Below are positions 45,550 to 57,239 of a stretch of DNA of 64,000 bases, in pieces. The stretch is from Bettongia penicillata ogilbyi (lineage: Eukaryota > Chordata > Mammalia > Diprotodontia > Potoroidae), in NCBI GenBank assembly GCA_023548195.1, contig JAJHZJ010000121.1, positions 2,294,220 through 2,358,219 on the forward strand, in the 5' to 3' direction. Positions within the stretch are counted from its first letter, which is position 1; each line of letters begins with the position of its first letter. The position numbers and the translations under genes are program-made. The notes beneath the pieces are model-generated. The model searched no databases. It was given only the letters and a program-made list of their open reading frames with translations, and was not told the origin of the DNA.

Positions 45550-46085
45550 GAGCTAGCTAAAAAATTATGACAATATATTGAACTGATTATACATTATGAT
45601 GAAGTGGAACTTATACCAGGAATGCAAGGATCATTTCACATAAGGAAAACTATTAACATAATTGATTACATCAATAATAAAAGTTTAAAATATATGATTA
45701 TATCAATAGATATAGAAAAAACTTTTGATAAAATCCAACATTCATTTTTATTAAAAATACTTGAAAGAATTAGTATAAATGGGTTTTTTCCTTAAATTGA
45801 TAAAAAGCATTTATCTAAAACCATCAGCAAACAGTATTTGCAGTGGAGAATAAACTAGAAGCCTGCCCAGTAAAATTTAGTGGGAAACAAGGATGTCCAC
45901 TATCATGAATATTGTTCAATATTGTATTGGAAACCCTAGCAATAGCAACAGGAGAAGAAAAAAATATTAGGAATCAGAACAGGGAATGAGGTGATAAGAC
46001 TATCTCTTTTGCAGACCATAGGATGACATACTTGGAAAATCCCAAAGACGCAACTTAATTGAAACAAATAGTAATTTTCGCAAAG
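45550..46085 (+). pseudogene. L1 ORF2 reverse-transcriptase fragment
   Basis: L1-type RT pieces can be read: 'IPGMQGSFHIRKTINIIDYI' and 'MIISIDIEKTFDKIQHSF' (45604-45795), then a 'GKQGCPLS'-like stretch, 'LFNIVLETLAIA' and 'YLENPKDAT' in shifting frames. The YADD region is degenerate ('ISFADH'). Broken by stops; no function is possible. Confidence 0.85.
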
Positions 46086-46089
46086 TAGC

Positions 46090-46690
46090 AGGATATGGGT
46101 GAGTGCCCACTAGCTGAGGAGTAACTGGATGAATCATGACATATGAATGTCACGCAACACCACTGGGCTGTAGGAAATAACAGAAAAGTCTCAGAAAAAC
46201 CTGGGAAGATGTGTATGAACTGCTCCAGAATGAAGTAAGTAAAAGCAGGAGACCAACTTATATCATAACAATATTATAAAGAAAAACAACTTTGAAAGAC
46301 TTCAAATCTCTGATGTGAGCAATGACCAAGCAAGACGCCAAGATATGAAGCATGCTACCCGCCTCCTGACAGAGAGGTGACTGACTCTGAGAATAAAATA
46401 ACACGTTTTGGATATGGAGAATAGCGGAATGTATTCTGCTTCTCTCTCTCTCTTCCTCTGTGTGGGTGTCTCTCCTTCCCCTATATGTGTGTGCTTATTT
46501 GTGTATGTGTATATGTGTGTGTGTGTGTGGAGTTCTGTGTGTGTATTTATTTGTATTTACTGTTTTTCTTCCCCTTCTACATCCACCAATGGGAGAACAG
46601 TAGGAGGAAGAGAAAAATTGTTAGTCGCTAAAAAAATCCCCAAATTTAAAAAGGCTAGCAGGAGAGAGAGACAAGTGCACAAAAGTTGAA
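46090..46690 (+). mobile_element. L1-type LINE 3' region
   Basis: 'aaaaacctgggaagatgtgt', 'actgctccagaatgaagtaa', 'acaactttgaaagacttcaa', 'gctacccgcctcctgacaga', then 'ccaccaatgggagaacagta'. It is joined directly to the RT fragment, with roughly 1-1.5 kb of ORF2 missing between them. Confidence 0.7.
46494..46548. repeat. (TG)n-rich tract in LINE 3' UTR
   Basis: 'gtgtatgtgtatatgtgtgt' and neighbours; part of the L1 3' region. Confidence 0.85.
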
Positions 46691-46764
46691 ATATAAGAAA
46701 ATGTTTATATACTGCAAAGGTAAGTACTATGAGACTTCAGAAGAAGGAATTAAGAATTTACTAA

Positions 46765-47330
46765 ACTAGTATCTGTCAGGCACTGTAGCAAATGCTTGAC
46801 TAATATTATCACATTTGGTCCTCTCAGTCCTGAGAGGTAGGAAAGGACACTTCTGGTTGTGGGGAGAAGGAAAAGAAATAAAATTAGCAGAGACCATATG
46901 GAAGATATAACATGCAAGCCGAATCATGAAAAATGTATAAGATGTTGACAGGTAGAGATATTGGAGAAAGGATGTTCCAAACAAAGTGACTGCCTGAACA
47001 AAGGCAGGACAGTACAAAATGTGTCTGGGGGTAGCAAGGGGTGCAGGTGGGTTACAGTATAGAGAATCAAGAAAGGCAGAAAGTAATGCTAGAAGGGGAG
47101 GATGAGGCCAGATCAAAGAGCTAGAGTTCTGACTTTGTTTAGTAGACGATGGGAATCATAAAGGTTTGTACGCAGGGCAATGCCATGTTTGAACTGTGTT
47201 TTGAGATTAACCTGGAAACTGTACATGAAATAGATGAGAAGAGGAAGAAAACCGAGAAAGGGGGAGCAATTAAGAGGCTATTGCAATTTTGGGCTTTCAT
47301 ATACTATATTCCCATTTTCCATGATCACTG
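46765..47330 (-). repeat. L2 LINE, antisense
   Basis: Antisense L2: 'gtcaggcactgtagcaaatg', 'gaaaggatgttccaaacaaa', 'gaacaaaggcaggacagtac', 'gatgggaatcataaagg', 'aattaagaggctattgcaa'. The last is the complement of a recognisable L2 RT segment. Confidence 0.65.
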
Positions 47331-47574
47331 ACATACTTCATTTATTTTCATTTGAAAGTTCTTTGTCATCCAATACTGAGACTAACATTTTGTCAAAGGT
47401 CCTTTAGTTATCCCTTCAAATATAATACGATGTAAAATAGTGGCCCAAAACACAATTTATTGATTTCTGGAACTCATGTTTTCTCTCCCCAGGACTTGAG
47501 GATGAGTAAGATACCTGCGTCCTAGGAGGTCCAGTCCCACTATGGTGCATGCTGATCTGAATCAGGCATCATGG

Positions 47575-47758
47575 AGGGGAGGAAAGAAAACTAGATTTAA
47601 AGTCGATAAACTGAGGTTCAAATACAGCTCCACCACTTACCTGACCTTGAATGTAGTTATATCTCTTCTTTGAAATCTCCATTTTCTAATGGCATGAAAG
47701 GAATTGAACTAAATAATCTATAAAAGGTCCTTTTTGGCTCTAAATCAACCATATGACA
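47575..47758 (+). repeat. MIR-related SINE (THER1/MON1-type)
   Basis: Sense: 'gaaaactagatttaaagtcg', 'tctccattttctaatggcat', 'gaattgaactaaataatcta'. Confidence 0.65.
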
Positions 47759-49020
47759 TTTTTTAAAGTTCATAATAACAACAGATGTGAACAGATTTAT
47801 ATAAAGTTTCAAAATGCAGGATGACATCCAATCACACAAGCTTGGACAGGTCTAATACTCCAACCATTATACAAGTAAATGCAAAACAAGAAACTCACAT
47901 AGAGGAGGTATAGTGTGTCATATATGTGTGTCATGACAGAGAAAAGAAAGTCTTCTTGAGGGATGGATATACATATTCCAAGGTTTCATCCCATGCTTAA
48001 ATTCCAAAAAGTAATAATATTGAGAAAAAACAAATTCTAGAAGTTTCTCTCCCTGCTTATCATAATATTATTTCTCCAAAACTTAGTTCTTATAAGTTCC
48101 AGAAAAGATACATCTTCAACACTAAAGGCTAAAAACTTTGAGCTAATTGCCAGTACCTAAATAGGGCCACTATCATCTTACCCTCTTTCCACTAGCAGGT
48201 GGGAGGGATAACTTCAGTGCATGTTTTGCAAACACCTATCCATCCTGCCTTCAAAACAAAATATCCCATTAGTTTCGTATTGGAAATGAAACTGAAACTA
48301 TAAACGGAGGTCTTGTTTGGTTTCTATTTAAGTCAATAAAAAAATACTTAATAAGTAACTAGCATATAGATAAGACACTGCAGCCAAGCCAGCTCAGAAA
48401 TCCCCCTGAGTAAGGCAATGAGGAATTCTGAACTATCCCTGGAATTATCTGTTTATTTCTGTCTAGAATTCAAAGAACAAAGGATCTTTTATATTTCTCT
48501 GTTCTGTGCTCTGCTATTTCATTCATAGCCAGTTAGCAGAACGGCAGTTGAAATAGAGGCAGCTGAAAAACACTGAGGCCTAAGGTAAAGACAACATCTC
48601 TTAATTATAGGCATGCCTAGGATATCTGTGCCCAGCACAACCTGGGTACATGCAGCAGACCTTTCCAGGCATGTCTATTTCCTTAATGTCTTCCACTGAG
48701 CCTGCAGGATTTTTACAGCTTCCTGTAAAAGATAAACAGTTCAAAAAAAAGAAAACTTTAATTTGTGGAATAATGTTTGGAACATTTGTGACTCTGTGAT
48801 CTGTGAAACACTTTGTTTCACATTAATCTTAAATCAGTTCTGGGGTATCTAGGCTAGAAATTCATGAACAATTTATAAAAAGATAATCAGACACTCACAC
48901 ACAAGATATTGCCTGTATTCCACTTTAGAGATGAAGGACCAAGACAGAAGTATTGTTTCTTGTCATCCCCTAGAGTTCAAGAAAGAGAGATAACAGCCCT
49001 CCTTTAATCTTTAAAGACTG
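47759..49020. other. Unassigned DNA
   Basis: About 1.26 kb without recognised family or gene. Confidence 0.5.
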
Positions 49021-49021
49021 C

Positions 49022-49052
49022 ACACACACACACACACACATACATACACACG
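49022..49052. repeat. (CA)n microsatellite
   Basis: 'cacacacacacacacacaca' then 'tacatacacac'. Confidence 0.95.
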
Positions 49053-49092
49053 TGAGGCCAAATTAAATTTCCACCAGGGTAATTCTATTGTT

Positions 49093-49335
49093 AGGGCAGC
49101 TAGGTGGCAACAGTGGATAGAGCACCAGACCTGGAGTCAGGAAGACTCATCTTCCTGAGTTCAAATCTGGCCTCAGACATTCACTACCTATGTGACTTAA
49201 TCCTGTTTGCCTCTGCTTCCTCTTCTGTAAAATGAGGTAGAGAAGGAAATGGCAATCCACTCCAGCATCTCTGCCAAGAAAACCCCCTATGGCGTCACGA
49301 AGAGTTGGACAAGACTGCTAAATGACAATATGGTT
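49093..49335 (+). repeat. MAR1-type SINE
   Basis: Sense: head 'ttagggcagctaggtggcaa', 'gtggatagagcaccagacct', then 'tagagaaggaaatggcaatc' and 'gcgtcacgaagagttggaca'. One of the better-preserved copies. Confidence 0.9.
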
Positions 49336-49639
49336 AAAAGTATAAAAAACATCCTTAAAAACCAAAGGTCATTAGGAACTCTACCTGAAACTTCTTCTCC
49401 AATGATACTCATGCAGTCTCTGCTGGAACTGAAGCTAAACCACATCTACAGTGATATCTGTGAAACAGTCTCATAACCATGAGCATGAATACATCACCAC
49501 CAGGATGGAGGGAGTAAATCCAAGCGGTAGAATTGAGAGCTGCTTGCCATCTTCACAAAACTTCTTTACAATTACTACCATCTGACTTGTCCCCAACCAT
49601 TTCTACGGATTTAGGACAGAATCCCTTCATGCCTTCGAA

Positions 49640-50560
49640 TCCTGTGTCATTCGAGTTCATTTTTTTGCATGAAGTATTCTACATGGAATCCATCCAATGA
49701 TCCCAAGCACTGGAGGGCTCCCTCTTATTATCCCATGCCCATGATGTTTCCTCATGCACAGCCACAGAGCATTATCAGGAGAATACTAGAGCTAAAGAAA
49801 AGGGGTTTTGTGTCAATATACCAGTTGCAATCGCTGAAAGTGCTGCACAATTTCCCAAATGGAATCAAATCCATGTTCTTCCCAATTCAATTCAACAAAA
49901 GTGTATTAAATGCCTACTACATTTAAGGAATGATGCTAGCCTCTGGGGCTCTGATTATCCATCTGGACTAACTCACAGACTGCCCATTTAGCTACATGTC
50001 ACAGGATAGACTCTGTGGGCTTTTCATCTATGTTGTTTTTATAGTGTGAGTAGGTAGAACAAGTCCTTTCTCATTCTGTAGAGTACTAAGGCTTGATTCA
50101 ATTAATATAATGTCATATGCAAAGAGAAGCATTTAGAAATCTTGCCATCAAGGAGCAGTTTTTGCTTTGTTTGGACGCTGGATAGAAAAACTTACATAAT
50201 ACTGGCTAGTACCTTTAGATGAATATCTGTCTCTTTTCTTTGACACCTCATTTATTGTCCATAACTGGTAAACTGATGAATAAAGTTATCTCCAGAGTCA
50301 CTTCTGTCATAGAGTCTCATCTATTTTTAATGTGTCCATGAAAGATGTTATATTTGAAGCAAGCCTTCAGAACTGTATTTCTAAAAATCAATATGTAGCA
50401 GACAAATGGGATATTCTCTATGGCTCTCAATGCATTGTGAGAACACAAAGAGGTATTCTACTATCAAAAATTATGCACAAAAGCTTGCCTTTGGAGCACA
50501 ATGGTATGAAAAATGGCTGATATCAGCATATCGACAGGAAATGCTATTACTGGGTACTCA
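49640..50560 (-). mobile_element. LINE fragment, possibly RTE-like, interrupted by an L2 tail
   Basis: On the minus strand, 50105-50135 translates to a degraded RT active-site motif ('LLFAYDIILIESS'; the expected motif has FADD). The surrounding frame is broken. A short antisense L2 tail ('gtattaaatgcctactacat') lies at about 49875-49945. Clade assignment is uncertain. Confidence 0.35.
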
Positions 50561-51094
50561 GCTCTAAACTTCAAAAGCTACAATTGTTATGCCACATGGG
50601 CAGTTCAAAGATATCAGCTTTTCTGATTACAAAAAACAAAAACATGGTTTTCTTCTTTTACCCCCACTGAGACTTCTCCTTCATGTGTCCCACACACATC
50701 ATCGTTTTCAGTGATCACACTGAGGAATTTAAGCACCTCAATTGTTAATTGGCTGGTGACTCAGTGAATTCCCATTGTCTATCATCTAACATGAGTTAAC
50801 CAATCCAAAAGGTAAGGAGAATCACGAACTAAGAATATTCCATCTGTGTCTGACCCAAGACACACTGTTTCTCAGGATTATGGTGTATTAAAGGCAGGTG
50901 AGAGAATTCCTTTCAGGAGTTTTCTAACCATTGATGAGAAGGGGATTACCAAATCCCTATCATCAAGCTTCCTGTGGGTACTCCAGACCTTCCAGCTCCA
51001 AGACATGCATGATGAAATGTGTCCAGCTGGTAGGAAACTTGGAAATGATACAATCGACAGATATCCAGAATGGCTAGCTCACACAATGTATAGA
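50561..51094. other. Unassigned DNA
   Basis: No recognised family; may include more of the adjacent LINE. Confidence 0.45.
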
Positions 51095-51332
51095 CTAAAA
51101 AGGCTTTAGAGTCAAGAAGACCTAAGTTCAAATCCTGTCTCAGATATTCACTAGTTATATGATTCCTGGACAAGTCACTTAACCTCTATTTGCCTCAATT
51201 TCTTTATCTACAAAATGGAGATAATAATAGCACCCATCTCCTAGGGTTGTTGTGAGAATTAAATGAGTTAACATATATGTAAAGTATTTTGCAAACCTTA
51301 AAGTGCTATGTAAATGCTAGGCATTATATTAT
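51095..51332 (+). repeat. MIR SINE, nearly full length
   Basis: Sense: 'gacctaagttcaaatcctgt', 'ggacaagtcacttaacctct', 'tacaaaatggagataataat', 'agggttgttgtgagaattaa', 'gcaaaccttaaagtgctatg'. Best MIR in the window. Confidence 0.9.
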
Positions 51333-51949
51333 TTCTCCAAGCAGAAACTAGAGGCTCTCTGCCAGATACCATTGTGGTTGCAGATTTAGACAGTGATCTT
51401 AATGTAAAGAACAAATGCTCAATACCTTTAAACTCCAAGGCCTTAGCAGACTGAGCCAAGACACTGTGATTACTGAAATTATTCCTACCTCAAGACAACA
51501 TCTTGATGGACCGGGTAGGACTGCTGCTGTCTCTCCTTCTCTCTTTCTAATGGCCAAATGTTGTGTTAATGTTTGTACCATAGCCAAGCCTTGGTTTTCA
51601 AATCCATCTGACATTTCTGTAGCTCTGTTAAACTCATTCTAAGAAAAATAACAAAAGTGTGGTTTTTCCTTTTTTATGTTTTCATCACAGAAAAAAATGA
51701 AGTCTTCCTAGACTATTCGAAAAGATATTATAGAGGTGGGAAAAGTAGGCATATAGGTCAGTGGTAATTATGTTAAAAATAGAAAATACCAACTGGGGCA
51801 CCAGCATTTGTTCAATATTTGCTCAGTATCAGTACTGTCTGATTTTGGTGACCATGAGAAGGAGCAATAAAATTTCATAAAACCAATGAATCTAAATAAT
51901 CATTTTGGATGAGAAAAATAAAAATTCCTAAAAGCATAGAATTTAGTTC
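51333..51949. other. Unassigned DNA
   Basis: Frames of 75 (plus) and 71 (minus) codons overlap at 51399-51642. Neither recognised. Confidence 0.45.
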
Positions 51950-52410
51950 TACAAATTCCCTGAGGTTAGAGATCATCTAATCCTATGCTCCCACACTAAT
52001 TTTATGAATGAGAAAACTGAATCCAAGGGAGGTGAAAGAACTAACCCAAAATCACAGTGTTGCTGCCCAGCTGTTTTCAGTGATGTCTGACTTCTTTCTG
52101 ACCCCATTTGAAATTTTCTTAGGAAAGATGCCGGAGTGGTTTGCCATTTCCTTCTCCAGCTCATTTTACAAATGAGGCAAACAGGGCTAAGTGACTTGCC
52201 CAGGGTCACCCAGACAGTAAGTGTCTGAGTTCGAATTTTAATTCAGGAAGATGAATCTTCCTGACTCCAGGCCAGATGCTCTATCCACTGTGCCACCTCG
52301 CTGTCCCACAAATCATATAGTTAACAAAATCACAAAGCAAAGCTGGCATATGAATCCAGGTCCACTACTGCCTCCAAAACTAGTGCTCTTTCTTCAATAC
52401 TATATTGTAG
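51950..52410 (-). repeat. MIR-related SINE split by MAR1
   Basis: Antisense: 'gaggttagagatcatctaat', 'gaatgagaaaactgaatcc'. It resumes at 52325 with 'gctggcatatgaatccaggt' and 'ctagtgctctttcttcaata'. Confidence 0.7.
52062..52308 (-). repeat. MAR1-type SINE with TSD
   Basis: Antisense MAR1: 'tggtttgccatttccttctc', 'tgtgccacctcgctgtccc' as reversed head. A perfect 10-bp TSD, 'caaaatcaca', lies at 52047-52056 and 52325-52334. An extra ~16 bp, 'acaaatcatatagtta', lies between the head and the right TSD. Confidence 0.88.
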
Positions 52411-53289
52411 AAATTGAATAGAAAAACAAAAATTGAGATTTTTAGGGATTTTCTTGGCTTAAAGTTGCTTTAACAAGTCCCATAAATGTCTCCCTACACA
52501 AAAAAATAAGTAGCAAAGGAAGGACAGTTTCTATCAATGAAACAATTCTTTCAGTCAATATGTTTGATGAAATTTACTTTCTAAAATTTCCCTTAAAGTC
52601 AGAATTGTTTCAGAAGATCTCTTTCCTATAAAAGACAACTGGACCAGAAATGCTCTCATATTTTATCTCAAGGTAAACACAGTAATGAGTTTTCAAAATA
52701 AATGTGTTACTGAAGGAATCACAAAAGGTGAAATGACAGGCTTCTGTGACCTGACCATGCTGGAAGATTCTTCTTTCCACAGGATCAGTTTCTGTAACTC
52801 AGAGTCCTCAAGCTGTTACCTAGTCTACAGCTAGATTACAATGTGTGGTTTGATACCACAGGCTAAGCAGGGTTATTATAAGGGCAAATGGATGTCCCTA
52901 CCCTGCTAACACAGCACACACCAGGTGGCTGCAAGAATAAAGCTAATTTTGTATTTAAAAAAACACAAAACCAATCCAACAGTGGTGCTGAAATACTTGA
53001 AACACCACATCACAAATGAGATTTTACATACTCAGACACTTTAAGGAAGAAGGGGGAGTCATGAGAAAACTGAAGTCTGAGATGCTTTTCTGCATGGATA
53101 AACTTCTTAATTTCTCCATTTTTTTCTTTTACTGTGAGAATGCTGCTGAGTTTTGCCACATTCCCTTTTCCACAAAGCTTTTCTTGCTTGACATCTTAAG
53201 TCTGAAGTGGTCTCTCCCTCTGAATTCTCATAATGTCTTGTACTTTTCTTGTACATTTATGCATGCAAATAAATCTAATGCAAAACAGA
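52411..53289. other. Unassigned DNA
   Basis: No recognised family or gene. Confidence 0.5.
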
Positions 53290-53400
53290 AAATATATTAT
53301 CTCCCCTACCAAGCTGCACAGACCTTGAGAACAGGCTTTGTGACTAATTTATCTCAGTATCTCCTTTGGCGTCCTACACAGTGCTTACACGTAGGGGATA
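53290..53400 (+). repeat. L2 LINE 3' tail
   Basis: 'cttgagaacaggctttgtga', 'gcgtcctacacagtgcttac', 'acgtagg'. Diverged. Confidence 0.5.
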
Positions 53401-53464
53401 AGGACTATATTTGTCATTTTATTGGTATAGGGATCATTTAGATGAAGATACATCTCCTCTATCA

Positions 53465-53640
53465 ATGTAGGTCAGCAACTTCTCTAAAATTTATAGTTTT
53501 AAAGAGCCGCCCAGCGCACTGAGAGATTAAGTGATTTGCCCCACAAACAGTATATGTCCAAACCAGGACTTAAACTAACAAGGCTCTCTCATCCACTATA
53601 CCATAGTGCCTGGCACACAGCACACACTCAATAAAGAATC
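53465..53640 (-). repeat. MIR-related marsupial SINE
   Basis: 'aggtcagcaacttctctaaa', 'atttatagttttaaagagcc', 'gattaagtgatttgcccc', 'ccaggacttaaactaacaag'. The last ~40 bp look like an L2 end ('tagtgcctggcacacagcac'). Confidence 0.6.
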
Positions 53641-55334
53641 GAGGAACAAATTTCAAGTAATGAAAATGTTCTACTATTTCTCTCTTAAATTCACTTCACA
53701 GGAGTAATCTGAGGCTGTTAATTTTAATTTTTTTTAAAAAAAGAGTTCCATTAACCCAAAACAGTAAACCTTTATGTTAACAGTAATGCAAGAAAGTCGT
53801 AAAGAATACTATTGGCAAACTTCTCCAAGCTGATCTATTTCTAGTTTAAAGTAAACAGCGCAGATTTAAACAAAGAAGATTAAGCGGAATTATTTTAGTC
53901 TCAAGCCTCAGATAAATCAGAGATTTTAAATTTGACTCACTTTTAAGTGTTTTGCTTTTAATCAGAATTTGATCAAAATTCCAGTATAACCCTAGAACAC
54001 ACAAAGACCCTCAAATCAGCAATGAAACCAGAACCTGGCTATACAGGTGGTAGTACCTTTAGAGGTAATTGGAAATTGGGAGACAAATGAAAATTAAACG
54101 AGAAAAAGAATTAAACCAGATAAAGGGGAAAACAGGCAAAAGTCAAGGAAGAAGATCCATCTCTAAAATGAATATAAGTTAAAATGCTATTATTTCTAGT
54201 GTGACCTGGGTAATACAGAAATGAGAATAAAATGCAATCAGAATAAACAGAACAATAAAAAATGATATAAATACGAAACAACAGAACAGGCATGGAAGAG
54301 AACAGAGCAGAGGCAAATGAACAGTGACAAATCCAGACATGGGAGAGAGATACCTGTACCACAGGTTATACAAGGAAGAAGGATTTCCCAAACTAGCCTG
54401 TGGTAGCAATGGATGTTTTAAACCCTCATTTATTCACCAAGTATTTATTTTAGGATAAAGACACATATGCCACATTCCTGATGACATAGTTCATGCCTAC
54501 TCAACATATTAATTTGGTTTCATTCATTCAAACATTTAGCAATTGTATAAATACCTGTGGAGACAGATAAGAAGTATAAGATAATTGTCCCTGCGCTTCA
54601 GCTTGCAATTTTTTTTAATGGATATTACACACAAAACTGTTAAGGAATGATGCAAAGCCATTAAAAAACAACCAACATGTATCACGTGCTTACCATGGGT
54701 AGAGCAGTACCAGCTGGAAGGAAATTGCAAATTGCTACAGTTTTACAGGAGTCCAGGGGAAAGGGAGCTCATTCTGGGTCAATGTGTTTCCTCTCTAGAA
54801 AGCCTTTCCCCCATATACTTCACTACAGGCTGCACGGACAGAGAAGGTTCCACCAAATGAAGGAATTTGAGTCAAAGAAATAAGAGATTCCCAACATGAC
54901 CTAGACCCTACATGTCAAGAAATAACCTCTGACATGAGGTCTTTCAATATAAACAATTGTTTAATGCTATATGTGAGCTATCAACAAAATTCTAGAAAAT
55001 ATACAGAAAAGGGGGAGGGAGAAAAAGTCCAGAAGAGGACAGAAACAAATAGGAAAATTTTGTTACCTTTTTATTAAAGTACATATGCCCTTTTAAATAG
55101 TGCAAATAATGGAAATTCACTGTTTTGTGTATGATTCTTTGTTCATCTGTACATCTGAATATTTGTGCTTGCTGGTGGTTGTTTGTAATAATGACAAAAA
55201 TTTTTCAACAAATAGTTTTTTTAAACTTCGTAGAAAAAGTTGACATGGGAGAAGAGAAAGAAAGGTTTTCAAGACTCAAAAAGCAATACCAACAATGATT
55301 TGGGAGTCTAAACGGAGCACAAGATAACTAGAGA
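53641..55334. other. Unassigned DNA
   Basis: About 1.7 kb without recognised family. Minus-strand hydrophobic frames at 54111-54409 and 54536-54730 look like AT-rich chance frames. Confidence 0.5.
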
Positions 55335-55410
55335 ATAACAGAATTTTAGTTGTTGAAAGAACCTTAAAACTCATCATCTTAAAAATCCAATCCACTCATC
55401 TTAAAGATGA
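55335..55410 (-). repeat. MIR-related SINE fragment
   Basis: 'gaattttagttgttgaaaga', 'accttaaaactcatcatctt', followed by 'ctcatcttaaagatgaga'. Confidence 0.5.
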
Positions 55411-55411
55411 G

Positions 55412-55670
55412 ATGAAGTGTGGCAGAATGGTTAAACAGCTGTGCTTTGGAAACCTACATCTTTTGGAAGATGTAGGCTAAAATCTTGTCATTGCTAAGAA
55501 CTAGATGAGTAACCGTGGACAAGTCACTTAACCTTTCCTCATCAGAAAAATGAAGACAATAGTGCCTGTATTACCTTTCTCACAAGGCACAAATGAGATA
55601 GTGTATTCTGTAAATTTTAAGCAACCTGAAAACCTTAAAGCACTATATAAAATGCTGATTATTAACGCTA
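55412..55670 (+). repeat. MIR SINE
   Basis: Sense: 'gtgtggcagaatggttaaac', 'gacaagtcacttaacctttc', 'caaatgagatagtgtattct', 'aaaccttaaagcactatata'. Contains a private palindrome, 'ctacatcttttggaagatgtag' region. Confidence 0.8.
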
Positions 55671-55793
55671 CTATTGAGGAAGCAAGCCTAGATAGAATTG
55701 CATGTGTAATGTAAATATATAACAACTAAATAGCAGAAGTAGTAAGGCTTCCTGAGCGCCAAATCCTGTTCTTGCAGTAAAGTGCAATGACTA

Positions 55794-55866
55794 CCCAGGT
55801 CAATAGATTGTAAATTTCCAGATTAATAGATTCTAAACTCCCAGATCAATAGAATGTAAACTCGCA
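55794..55866. repeat. Three tandem ~24-bp units
   Basis: The units start 'ccaggtcaatagattgtaaa', 'ccagattaatagattctaaa' and 'ccagatcaatagaatgtaaa'. They lie just upstream of an L2 tail, and the 'atagattgtaaactc' word suggests they derive from it. Confidence 0.85.
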
Positions 55867-56025
55867 GTAGAGTTTAAGTTCCTTGAAGAGCAAGGCTGTT
55901 TTGCTTCCATCTTTGAATTCCCAGATACTACACACAAAACAGTAACAGAACTAGAGCCTAGTACAGTACCTCTGGTACAGATAGGAGATGCTCAATAATC
56001 CCTTACTGAACTGAACTGAATCAGA
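55865..56025 (+). repeat. L2 LINE 3' tail
   Basis: 'taagttccttgaagagcaag', 'tttgcttccatctttgaatt', 'gagatgctcaataatccctt'. Confidence 0.65.
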
Positions 56026-56244
56026 CAATTTATTTTAAGCTCAAATTTAGGGATTCTTAGATCCAAAGATTCAATAAGAGAATTTTAACTGCTTTTTAAA
56101 AGGGAGAAACTGAAAGTTTTCTAAGGTTTCACTTGTGTTTTGAGGGGGAAGAGAAAACATAGATACAGAATGAAATTCAGTTTATGCTGGTGCTTTTATA
56201 TGGCCTCAGGCATTTAGAAAGCTGTGATGGAACCCACTAAAATA

Positions 56245-56485
56245 TTCGTTGTGGTTTCTTCAGTCATTCCTGACTCTTCATGGTCCCATTTGGGGTTTTC
56301 TTGGCAAAGATATTGGAGTGGTTTGCCATTTCCTTCTCCAGCTCATTTTACAGATGAGGAAACTGAGGTAAACAGGGTTAAGTGACTTGCCCAGAGTCAC
56401 CCAACTAGTAAATGTCTGAGGCCACATTTGGACTCAGGTTTTCCTGATTCTAGACCAGGCACTATATCCATTGCATCACCTAACT
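56245..56485 (-). repeat. MAR1-type SINE
   Basis: Antisense, well preserved: 'cccatttggggttttcttgg', 'gtggtttgccatttccttct', 'cagatgaggaaactgaggta', 'ccattgcatcacctaactcc'. Confidence 0.9.
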
Positions 56486-56559
56486 CCCCACCCCGCTTAC
56501 AATCTATCAGGTTTATCATTCCTATCTTCCTTTTGTGAGGAGTCTCCCAACCATGTCAA

Positions 56560-56870
56560 TAAGGGTGCTCTGTCATCAGGTACAACAGGCGATCAAGACA
56601 CATCTACTAATCAAATATTATATGCCAGGCACAACGCTAAGCACTGGGTATACAAAGAAAGGCAAAACACAGTCCCTGTTCTCAAGGAACTTACAGTCTA
56701 ATGGAGCAGCCAATAAGCAAACAGCTACGTACAAACAGGATAAACTGGAAATAATCAATAGAAGAATGCCCTTTATGAGGGAAAGGCTCCTTTTAAAAGG
56801 TGGGGTTTTTCTGGGACTTGAAGGAAGCCAGGAAGGAAGATGAACAAGGGAGAAAGTCAAAAGGAGGGTC
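56560..56870 (-). repeat. L2 LINE 3' region
   Basis: Antisense: 'atgccaggcacaacgctaag', 'cagtccctgttctcaaggaa', 'cttacagtctaatggagcag', 'gggacttgaaggaagccagg'. Confidence 0.7.
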
Positions 56871-56974
56871 AGAAAACCATAATTACCTATCAGAAGGAAG
56901 AAAAGAGAGGGAAACAAAATTTTAAATATACTTTTCATCAGAGTCTGTTACTGATATCCTACAGATAGCATTGT

Positions 56975-57142
56975 TATTTTTGGTTTGGGTTTTTTTTAGG
57001 GGGGTTGTGGTTTTTTGAGGCAATCAGTGTTAAGTGACTTACCCAGAGTCATACTACTAGTAAATGTCTGAGGCTGGATTTGAACTCAGGTTATCCTGAC
57101 TCCAGGGCTAGCACTCTATCCACTCTACCATCGAGCTGCCCC
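56975..57142 (-). repeat. SINE1-type tRNA-derived SINE
   Basis: Antisense: T-rich start (complement of the A-tail), 'cagtgttaagtgacttaccc', 'tgtctgaggctggatttgaa', 'tgactccagggctagcactc', 'accatcgagctgcccc' as the head. It lacks both the MAR1 core and the composite module. Confidence 0.85.
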
Positions 57143-57239
57143 ACTAGTATTGCTATTAATAATTTTTAAAACAATGTCGTAGGTACACAGAGCAGCCAAG
57201 AGGAATATAGGGTCTCTTTTCACCACTCTACTAAGACCA

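Noticed and set aside
52850..52890. 5S rRNA-like word ('ggctaagcagggtt')
   Set aside because: Only about 12 bases match; flanks do not follow 5S rRNA.
53016..53441. 141-codon plus frame
   Set aside because: Its C-terminal part overlaps an L2 tail and its N-terminal part resembles no protein; likely chance.
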